From an uncultured Clostridia bacterium (lineage in GTDB: Bacteria; Bacillota; Clostridia; Christensenellales; Borkfalkiaceae), in assembly GCA_947597925.1 (NCBI GenBank), contig CANQFA010000010.1:1-47498 (forward strand): 47,498 bases of DNA, written 5' to 3'. A program made the position numbers and the translations under genes. This document shows positions 24,010-30,878 of this stretch, piece after piece (the first letter of the stretch is position 1; every line of letters starts with the position of its first letter). The notes beneath the pieces were generated by a model. The model made no database searches, had not been told where the DNA came from, and worked only from the letters and a program-made list of their open reading frames with translations.

Positions 24010-27000
24010 TTACTTTTTCCTGCGGACGAGGACGATGATGACGACCGCAAGGGCGATGAGGATGACCGCCGCGCCCACCGCGATGCCCGCAATGGCGCCC
24101 GCGCCGAGCCCTTCGTCCTTGGGCTTCTCGGGATCCGCGGGCTTCTCGGGCTGTTCGGGAATATCGGGATCGTCGGGCGTGTCCGGCGTATCGGGATCGT
24201 CGGGCGTATCGGGCGTGTCAGGCGTGTCGGGCGTATCGGGATTATCCGGTGTATCGGGTGTGTCGGGATTGTCAGGGTTATCGGGCGTATCGGGGTTGTC
24301 GGGGTTGTCGGGATTGTCGGGTTCGACGGGCTTTGCCTCCACGGTGACGGGGACCTCGACGACCGTCTCGACGGTGCCATAGACGACCGTCAGGGTCACG
24401 AGCGAGGTGTCCGCGGTCATGGCTGCGGGCTGCGCGGTCACGGTATAGCTTCCCGCGGGGAGCATCTCCCTCTTTCCGCTGTTATAGACCGCCCACACGA
24501 CGATCCCCTCCGCCTCGAAGGTCTCCCCCTCGACGTAGGTCTTCTTCACGCCGCTGCAGTCGGCCTCCACGCCCGAGATGGCGAGCTCTTTTACCGTCAC
24601 GAGGCAGACCGCCCGCACGAGCTCCACACCGCCCTTTTTGCAGATGGCGGTGATCGTCGCGACGCCCGCGCCGTGTGCCGTCACCCTGCCCCCTTCTACG
24701 GTCGCGACTTCGGCATTGTCCGTCTGCCACTCTATTTCGCTCCCCTCCTCTGCGGTGCAGGAGATGAGGAGCGGGTCCTCGCCGAGATAGAGGGTGGCCT
24801 CTTCGGGGTCGATGACGAACTGCGTCTCGGAGGCCTTTACGGTCACGGTGCAGCTTCGGCTCGAGAGGAAGGTCTCGCCGCGATAGGCGGACACGGTGAT
24901 GGCGGCTATGCCGACCGCCTTCGCCGTCACCACGCCCCCTTCCACGCTCGCGACGCTCTCATTGCCCGACTCCCAGCGGAGGGTGTAGAGCGCGGGGTCT
25001 ATGACATTTGCCGTGAGGGAAGCGGTGCGCTCGCCGTCGAGGTCGAGCTCGAGCTCGCTCTCCTCGAGCGTGAGGCCCGCATCGATGGAGACGACGATGT
25101 TGATGACGAGATCCTCGGTGACCTCGATCTCGATTTTCCTGTCCTCGGGGGCGGGCTCTTCGGCTGCCATGAGGACGGCCTCGGGATCGGGCGCTTCTCC
25201 GACTTCGGGCACTTCCTCGGGCGCCTCGGCTTCGTTTTCCTCGAAGCGGATGTCGACGAAGGTATCCCGCTCGACAAATCCGCCCTCGCCGTCCGACTCG
25301 AGGGAGCGCCTTCCCAGCTGATAGCTGTTGAAGGTGTACCCTGCGGGGAGGTCGGCGGCGGAGAGCTCACGCAGGGTGAGGGTGTCGCCGAATTTCTTGA
25401 CTTCGGTCTTCGCCACCTCTTCGCCGTTGTACTTATAGGTCACATTGTAGCGGTTGAGCTCCAGATTGATCTCGATGCCCGCATAGTACTCGATATCGTG
25501 CAGGACGATGCCGTCCACTTCGTCCCAAGTCAGCTCATCTCCATTCAAAGTCACCATCTTGGCGTGATAGCCGTAAGGGATATTGCCGAGTTCGACGACA
25601 TAGTCGACGCCGGGCTTGGAGACTTCGGTGCGATACTCATAATGTGTTCCGTCGATATCCTCATAGATGAAGATATACATGATATACACGGGCGCGGTGA
25701 CCACCACGGCGTGCAGGTCGAGGTCCTGCGTCACGGTATAGGTGGAGAAGTCCACCTCCGCGCCGTCGTCGGTGACATAGGTGTCGATGGTGCCGCCGAA
25801 CGGGACATACTCCTCGGGCGCATCGGGCCAACGCGCAAACCGAATGGGTTCGCCGAAGGAATAGTAGTAGGTCGTGATGAGATATTCTTCGATGCGCGCC
25901 GCCCGTCCCGCAAAGGCCGCGAGCGCCGCCTCTTCGGTATAGGGACGGATATAGTAGTTGACTTTCAGCTTGTCGATGAGGTCGGCCTCGAAGTAGACCT
26001 CCCCCTTCACTTCGTAGGTGGAGAGGGGCACATAGGTCTCCTCCGTCCCCCGCAATTTCCAGCCCTTGAGGTCGTATTTCTCGGCGTCGGGGTCGTGCGA
26101 GATGTCGAGCTTGGGCAGGGAGACCGCGGCGCCGGGGATGACATACAGCACGTCGGAGATGAGGTCCTCGCGCGGATACACGAGGTGTACGGCCGCCTTA
26201 TCCCCTAGCTCGGCGACGAAGGTGACGTCTCTCTCCGCGACGCACTCCTCCCCGGGGGCATAGCTGCGCGTCCCGTCCGACCACGAGACGATATATTTCG
26301 TCTCGTCCGCGATGCTGCCGTCCACGGTGAAGCGGCGGCCCACGATATACTCGTATTCACTCTTCTCGCCGTTCACGGAGAAGGCGACGGTCACGGAGTC
26401 GAGGGCAAAGATGAGCGCATTCTTCTCCTCGGAGTAGACGATGGAGCCGCCGGGCGTATCGAATCCCGTGACCTGCGGCGTCCAGGTGAAGTCCTTTGCC
26501 TTGATAAAGATCCCGCCCACTTCGGTGAGATCGGTCACCACGTCGACGCCGTTCGCCTTGGGGAAGGCGCCCTCCGCGGTCAGCGATACGCCGTCGGCAA
26601 AGTAGACGGCATCTTCCCATTCGCCGCCCCTGAGCGTGATGCTGCACTCGGTAAAGGCGACGGCATATCTGCAATTTGCATTGTCCTTCAGCGTCGCGCC
26701 GAGGGTGCAGTAGCTGCCGATGAAGACGGCCGAACCCTCCGCACACGTCGTCCCCGTGACCGTGGAGTCGGTGAGGGCGAGGTGGTTCCAGTAGTAGCCC
26801 GGGGTCCAGGCCTTGCGGGGGAAGTAGATCGCGCCGCCCTCTTCGGTAGCGGAGTTTTTCTCGAAGGTCACCCGCTCGCCCGTGAAACTCGAGGCGTCGA
26901 AGTAGACCGCCCCGCCGCGGACGGCGGAATTCTCTGTAAAGCGCACGTCTTCAGCCCGGATGGAGATGCTTCCCCAACTCACGCCGCAGAGTGCGCCTCC

Positions 27001-30000
27001 GACGGGAGTGACGCCGTTGAGCCCACCCATGTCTGCGACATTGCGGACAAATTCGCTGTTTTTGATAGTCACATTGACGGGAACATAGGTGCCCGCATTG
27101 AAGTAGAGCGCACCGCCCTCCGCGGCATGATTGCCCTCGAAGCGGCATCCTTCGATCGTCGCGCTGCTGACGCCGCCGAAGCCGATCGCCCCGCCGTAGC
27201 AGGAGGAATTATTGACAAAGCGCGTGGAGAGGAAGGAGACCGTCTCGCCCGTCGCGGGTGCGACGCGGACGGCGCCGCCGCTGTATTTCGCGCCGTAGCG
27301 GATGTGGTTGTCGCGGAAGACGCAGTGGGCCGTCTCAAAGGTCCCGTTTGCGACGACGAGGGGAGAATCCTGCTCGTAGTCCTTGCCGCTCAGGGTGAGT
27401 TCGGCGCCCGCCGTCCCCTTCAGGATGAGTTTTGCGCCGCTCTCCACGGTGAAGAGGGCCCCCACGCCGCCGCGGTAGACGGTATGGGCACTTCCGTCCG
27501 TCTCCACGGTGAGCGTCATGCCCGCGGGCACGGTGAGGCGCACGGCATAGCTGTCCTTGATGAGGGTGATGGTATCCCCCGACTTTACGGCCTGCATGGC
27601 ATCATACAGGGAGGCATAGGGCGCGGAACCGATCCTGCACACGGGGTCCTGTTCGCTCAGGGTGGCGGGGGCACTCTTTCCCGAGGTCGTGAGCGCCCTG
27701 TCGTAGGCTATGACCGAGTAGATGGGAGAATATCCCCTCTCGTACTGCGCGGTGTCGAGGAAGCCGCTGTCATAGGTGAAGCCGATGACCTTCTCCTTGC
27801 CCGCGGCGCCCTCTAAGATCTCGAAGCCGAGGTGGCCCGCCTCGCCCATTCTGTCCGACTTGAGCAGGAGACTGTACCCCTCCGCGGTCTTGGTAATTGC
27901 CTCCACCTGTGCATTGCCCGTGCCGTTATAGACGGTCGTGGAGGGTCCGCTCTCCTCCTTATCGTTGTGGCGCGCCCACCATTCGGCGGCATCGAGATAC
28001 CAGATCTTGGGCGCATTGCCCTCCTTCACGCCCTCATACTTTTTGAGCTCCGCCATGAGGATGCGGAAGGACTCCGAGGCGGTCGCCTCCGAGAAGACGG
28101 GGTCGTTTTGCGCGAGGTTATACCCCCACCGTTCGAAATAGTAGGAGAGATCGTACCCGATGGAGAGGGAGGAGAGAAGGATCTGCTTTTCGGTCGCATT
28201 GACGGTCGCGAAGCCCTCCTCGAACTTTCCGTCCTTGTCGCGGTGGTGCTGATAGAGGTCATAGTAGCGGTAGAGGTTCTCGAGACGGGGCCACCAGCCG
28301 GGTTCATAGCTCTCGATGAGCCACCAGAAGATGAAGTTGCCACGATTGGTATTCCAGAAGGAGGGCTCCTCACGCACGTCGGGAGCGAGGGCGGCCGTCG
28401 TCTTTGCGAAGTCGCCGCGCGTGGCGATCTTGGACATGACCGTCTCGTCGTATTTGGAGAGCATGTTGTTGGAGCATTCGCTCACGGTGCGCTCGCCGAT
28501 ATCCATCATGTGGCCGAGTTCGTGGGTATATCCCCAGCCGAAGCTCTCGCCCGTCAGCGCGCCCCCTTCCCAACTCACCTGAATGCCGACGTGCTCGACA
28601 TGGGCATAGGCGGCACCATAGGGCTGCATGAGGCGGATATTGCAGTTGAGCCACTGCGCGCGCGGGTCGTATACCCCGCGGTATCTCGCGATATTGGGGT
28701 CGTCCTTCTCGAGGATGACGCCGTCCGAGCGGAGGAGCTCCTTGACATAGGCGTCCCAATTGTCGCACGCCTTCTGCGGGTCATAGCCCAAGGTATTATA
28801 ATAATTGTCCGCCGCCGTCGCGCGGACGGTGATATTGATGTTGTCGCTCACGATCTCGGTGACATCGACCACCTTATAGTCGCGGTGTGCCTCGAGGGAG
28901 CCGGGCGCATTGTTGAGGTCGGCCTCCCATCTGTCCTCTTCCACCGCGGCGGCATATTCCTCGACCTGACGGCGGTAGAGACCCACATCTCCCCCCGTGC
29001 GGAAGATGGGGATGAGGGTGCCGCCCTCGAAGTAGACCTTGACGTCGTCCGACTGCACCTTTTCGGTGCACGAAGGCGTCTCCCCCTTGAGCTTCTGCGT
29101 GATGTAGGGATTGACGAGATAGATGGGCCCGCCCGCGGGGATGGGCATCTTCTTGTCTGTCGTGAAGCCGTCCTTCAGGTAATTGCCGGGACGGATGATG
29201 TTCTTGCCGAGGGAGAGCTTATATTCCCCGCTCCGCCAGCTCGACCACGCGCCCCAGAACTGCGTGACGACGAGGGTGGGCAGGGGGTCGTCGGGCCGCC
29301 CATCGACATAGACGATGAGCTCCTCCCCGGGTGCGACGCTGAGCCCCACCGCCTGACGGTTGGTGCCGAACCAAGCCATGCGGAGGGTACTGCGGGCATA
29401 TCCCGCCACATCGCCGCGGCGGGTGAGCACATTTTTGCTCTTTTCCGCCGTGCCCATCTCCCTGCGCTCGTCGTAACTCACCGTGCCCGCAAGCACCTGC
29501 TCGGCGCGGTTGAGGAGATAGGAGAGCTCGGTCTCATAGGAGGCATAGTCCATGACGCTCCTGCGGAGGGCCTCTATCTGCTCCTTCGTCTTGATGTCGT
29601 CCTGCAGCGTGAGCTGGTTATAGTCCTTGAAGAGGCCCTGCACCTTCTCGACGTCGCTGCTCTCGGGCTGGAGGAAGACGATTTCACTCGCCGCGGCGCA
29701 GGTGCGGTTGCCCGTGTGGATGGCAAGCCACTCGATCTTGACCGCCCATACGGTGATGGGCTCGGAAAAGGTGATGAGGTTGGCATCGGTCGCCCAGATG
29801 TCATCCTGAAGGGGCTTATCAAATTTGATCTCGGGGAATGCTTTGAACACGGCATCCTCGGGCATGGTGGTCTCTCTCGCGGTCTCATTGTAGGGAACAT
29901 AGGAGATGCGCGCCTCGGTGAAGCACCCGCGGTTGTACCAGCCCGCATCGGCCTGATAGAGGATGCGGTCGAGCTTTACGGGAGAGGTGAAGGTCACGAC

Positions 30001-30354
30001 GACGTCGTTTATGAAGTGCTCGGGCCCCGAGAGCTGCTTCTCGGAGCGCCAGATGGACGAAAAGTTGCGGTCAAAGGCATAGCCGATGGGCGCGCCCGCC
30101 TCTTCTCCGCCGTTGTTCGTGTAGGTGAACTTGGCGGTGGGCACGCCGTACCGCTCGAGATAGGCGTTTGTGAGGAGCTTCCCCGTCTTGTCATTGTCGG
30201 GCTTGAGCCGCTCGAAGGTGAGCGAACCGTCGGAATTCTTCACGGAGAGCGCCGCGTGCACCGAAAAGACGCCGAAGGTGACGGAGAGCGCCGCCATGAG
30301 GAAGAGGGCGGCAAGCAGGGACAGGGTCACGGTGAGTTTCTTTTTCAGGGTCAT
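24010..30354 (-). CDS. giant secreted M60-type metallopeptidase with beta-helix and Ig-like domains
   Basis: A 2114-residue surface protein. Signal peptide 1-34; a galactose-binding-like module at about 60-235; an M60/enhancin-type peptidase at about 310-860 with HELGH at 611-615 and a downstream Glu626 (SECSNNMLSKY), fitting the HExxH-x(8-28)-E rule; a right-handed beta-helix at about 905-1195 with six GGA(V/I/L) and five FxxN motifs; InlB-repeat-like modules at about 1350-1680; two Big_2 Ig-like domains (about 1770-1920) and a third Ig-like domain (about 1925-2003); a Pro-Asp linker (2011-2083); and a C-terminal transmembrane helix ending VRRKK. No LPxTG is seen. M60 peptidases cleave mucin-type O-glycoproteins, so host mucin is the likely target (inferred). 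AAGGAG precedes the ATG. Confidence 0.85.
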   Translation of the reverse strand: MTLKKKLTVTLSLLAALFLMAALSVTFGVFSVHAALSVKNSDGSLTFERLKPDNDKTGKLLTNAYLERYGVPTAKFTYTNNGGEEAGAPIGYAFDRNFSSIWRSEKQLSGPEHFINDVVVTFTSPVKLDRILYQADAGWYNRGCFTEARISYVPYNETARETTMPEDAVFKAFPEIKFDKPLQDDIWATDANLITFSEPITVWAVKIEWLAIHTGNRTCAAASEIVFLQPESSDVEKVQGLFKDYNQLTLQDDIKTKEQIEALRRSVMDYASYETELSYLLNRAEQVLAGTVSYDERREMGTAEKSKNVLTRRGDVAGYARSTLRMAWFGTNRQAVGLSVAPGEELIVYVDGRPDDPLPTLVVTQFWGAWSSWRSGEYKLSLGKNIIRPGNYLKDGFTTDKKMPIPAGGPIYLVNPYITQKLKGETPSCTEKVQSDDVKVYFEGGTLIPIFRTGGDVGLYRRQVEEYAAAVEEDRWEADLNNAPGSLEAHRDYKVVDVTEIVSDNINITVRATAADNYYNTLGYDPQKACDNWDAYVKELLRSDGVILEKDDPNIARYRGVYDPRAQWLNCNIRLMQPYGAAYAHVEHVGIQVSWEGGALTGESFGWGYTHELGHMMDIGERTVSECSNNMLSKYDETVMSKIATRGDFAKTTAALAPDVREEPSFWNTNRGNFIFWWLIESYEPGWWPRLENLYRYYDLYQHHRDKDGKFEEGFATVNATEKQILLSSLSIGYDLSYYFERWGYNLAQNDPVFSEATASESFRILMAELKKYEGVKEGNAPKIWYLDAAEWWARHNDKEESGPSTTVYNGTGNAQVEAITKTAEGYSLLLKSDRMGEAGHLGFEILEGAAGKEKVIGFTYDSGFLDTAQYERGYSPIYSVIAYDRALTTSGKSAPATLSEQDPVCRIGSAPYASLYDAMQAVKSGDTITLIKDSYAVRLTVPAGMTLTVETDGSAHTVYRGGVGALFTVESGAKLILKGTAGAELTLSGKDYEQDSPLVVANGTFETAHCVFRDNHIRYGAKYSGGAVRVAPATGETVSFLSTRFVNNSSCYGGAIGFGGVSSATIEGCRFEGNHAAEGGALYFNAGTYVPVNVTIKNSEFVRNVADMGGLNGVTPVGGALCGVSWGSISIRAEDVRFTENSAVRGGAVYFDASSFTGERVTFEKNSATEEGGAIYFPRKAWTPGYYWNHLALTDSTVTGTTCAEGSAVFIGSYCTLGATLKDNANCRYAVAFTECSITLRGGEWEDAVYFADGVSLTAEGAFPKANGVDVVTDLTEVGGIFIKAKDFTWTPQVTGFDTPGGSIVYSEEKNALIFALDSVTVAFSVNGEKSEYEYIVGRRFTVDGSIADETKYIVSWSDGTRSYAPGEECVAERDVTFVAELGDKAAVHLVYPREDLISDVLYVIPGAAVSLPKLDISHDPDAEKYDLKGWKLRGTEETYVPLSTYEVKGEVYFEADLIDKLKVNYYIRPYTEEAALAAFAGRAARIEEYLITTYYYSFGEPIRFARWPDAPEEYVPFGGTIDTYVTDDGAEVDFSTYTVTQDLDLHAVVVTAPVYIMYIFIYEDIDGTHYEYRTEVSKPGVDYVVELGNIPYGYHAKMVTLNGDELTWDEVDGIVLHDIEYYAGIEINLELNRYNVTYKYNGEEVAKTEVKKFGDTLTLRELSAADLPAGYTFNSYQLGRRSLESDGEGGFVERDTFVDIRFEENEAEAPEEVPEVGEAPDPEAVLMAAEEPAPEDRKIEIEVTEDLVINIVVSIDAGLTLEESELELDLDGERTASLTANVIDPALYTLRWESGNESVASVEGGVVTAKAVGIAAITVSAYRGETFLSSRSCTVTVKASETQFVIDPEEATLYLGEDPLLISCTAEEGSEIEWQTDNAEVATVEGGRVTAHGAGVATITAICKKGGVELVRAVCLVTVKELAISGVEADCSGVKKTYVEGETFEAEGIVVWAVYNSGKREMLPAGSYTVTAQPAAMTADTSLVTLTVVYGTVETVVEVPVTVEAKPVEPDNPDNPDNPDTPDNPDNPDTPDTPDNPDTPDTPDTPDTPDDPDTPDTPDDPDIPEQPEKPADPEKPKDEGLGAGAIAGIAVGAAVILIALAVVIIVLVRRKK
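24106..24324 (-). repeat. Pro-Asp-(Asn/Thr) linker repeat
   Basis: Encodes residues 2011-2083, a run of PDN, PDT and PDD triplets ending in Pro/Glu/Lys. The DNA is an imperfect 9- to 18-bp repeat built of GTCGGG(C/G)-like pieces and is likely to vary in length. It spaces the domains from the membrane anchor. Confidence 0.9.
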
Positions 30355-30381
30355 AACATGGCTCCTTGCTGTGGTGAAATC

Positions 30382-30410
30382 ATTTTATCATATTTCCACG
30401 TGCTTTGCAA
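30382..30410 (-). promoter_or_regulatory. promoter of the M60 surface protein gene
   Basis: Minus strand TTGCAA (30410-30405), 17-nt spacer, TAAAAT (30387-30382); start codon 28 nt on. Confidence 0.6.
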
Positions 30411-30487
30411 TCTTCTTTATGAAAATTTCTTGAAAATTATATTTGACAAAGTCCCCTCGCCTCCCCTTTGTTCAAGCCACTATAAAA

Positions 30488-30564
30488 AAACGAAACCGCC
30501 TCATAGAGGCGGCCTCGCTTATTTCTTACCTTTTCGTTCGGCGGTACGTTTCGCCGCTTGCGGC
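30488..30564 (-). terminator. terminator, direct-repeat copy A
   Basis: A 77-bp segment repeated at 30798-30874, 310 nt away. It contains the stem CCGCCTC/GAGGCGG (30496-30512) with loop ATA, followed on the minus strand by TTTCG and then seven T, so copy A is the stronger terminator. Confidence 0.8.
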
Positions 30565-30710
30565 AGTTCAGATTTGTTGCGAATAACCAAAATCACACTT
30601 TTGGTTTTCGCACCCTGTTTGCGCGTCAAGCGCTTCATGTCCGTTGAAACGACCGAGAGGGCCAAATAAGTTAAGGCGAATTGTAAGTTTCCTCGTAAAT
30701 TTCTTTGCCC
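30519..30710 (-). other. open frame resembling a transposase C-terminus (weak)
   Basis: Between a TAG and the TAA at 30521-30519 the minus strand reads RNLRGNLQFALTYLALSVVS, TDMKRLTRKQGAKTKS and a basic tail. The ALTYLA...MKRL pattern recalls the ends of DDE transposases, but there is no good start or ribosome site, and the tail lies in repeat A. It may be a remnant inserted between a former ppdK copy and its terminator, or chance. Confidence 0.2.
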
Positions 30711-30756
30711 CTATTTTGCCCCGCAGGGAGCTTCTATACGGAAGAAATTTACGAAA

Positions 30757-30795
30757 TCACTTCCGAGGATTTTTGATATTCGCTTGTGCCGCTGC
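30757..30795 (-). pseudogene. remnant 3' end of a second ppdK gene
   Basis: The minus strand encodes AAAQANIKNPRK and a stop, identical to the last 12 residues of the intact PPDK, but at DNA level six sense codons differ synonymously and the stop is TGA instead of TAA. The remnant lies directly beyond terminator copy B. Confidence 0.8.
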
Positions 30796-30797
30796 TT

Positions 30798-30874
30798 AAA
30801 CGAAACCGCCTCATAGAGGCGGCCTCGCTTATTTCTTGCTTTTTCGTTCGGTCGTTCCGCTCGCCGCTTGCGGC
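30798..30874 (-). terminator. ppdK terminator, direct-repeat copy B
   Basis: Begins 4 nt after the ppdK stop. Same CCGCCTC/GAGGCGG stem (30806-30822) as copy A, followed on the minus strand by TTTCGTTT. Confidence 0.8.
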
Positions 30875-30878
30875 AAAC

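Larger units (their letters stand above)
30355..30878. other. 524-nt gap with duplicated ppdK end and terminator
   Basis: From left: M60 promoter (30382-30410); terminator copy A (30488-30564); an open but unconvincing minus frame (30519-30710); a 12-bp inverted repeat (30694-30705 with 30742-30753); a ppdK 3'-end remnant (30757-30795); terminator copy B (30798-30874). Confidence 0.8.

Noticed and set aside
24106..24324. Possible CRISPR array from the regular repeats
   Set aside because: Repeats are in-frame Pro-Asp codons inside a gene, without spacers of constant length.
23677..30669. Several long plus-strand frames opposite the M60 gene (843, 344 and 945 codons)
   Set aside because: Shadows of the minus-strand gene; they contain no motifs and have His/Gly/Asp-rich composition.
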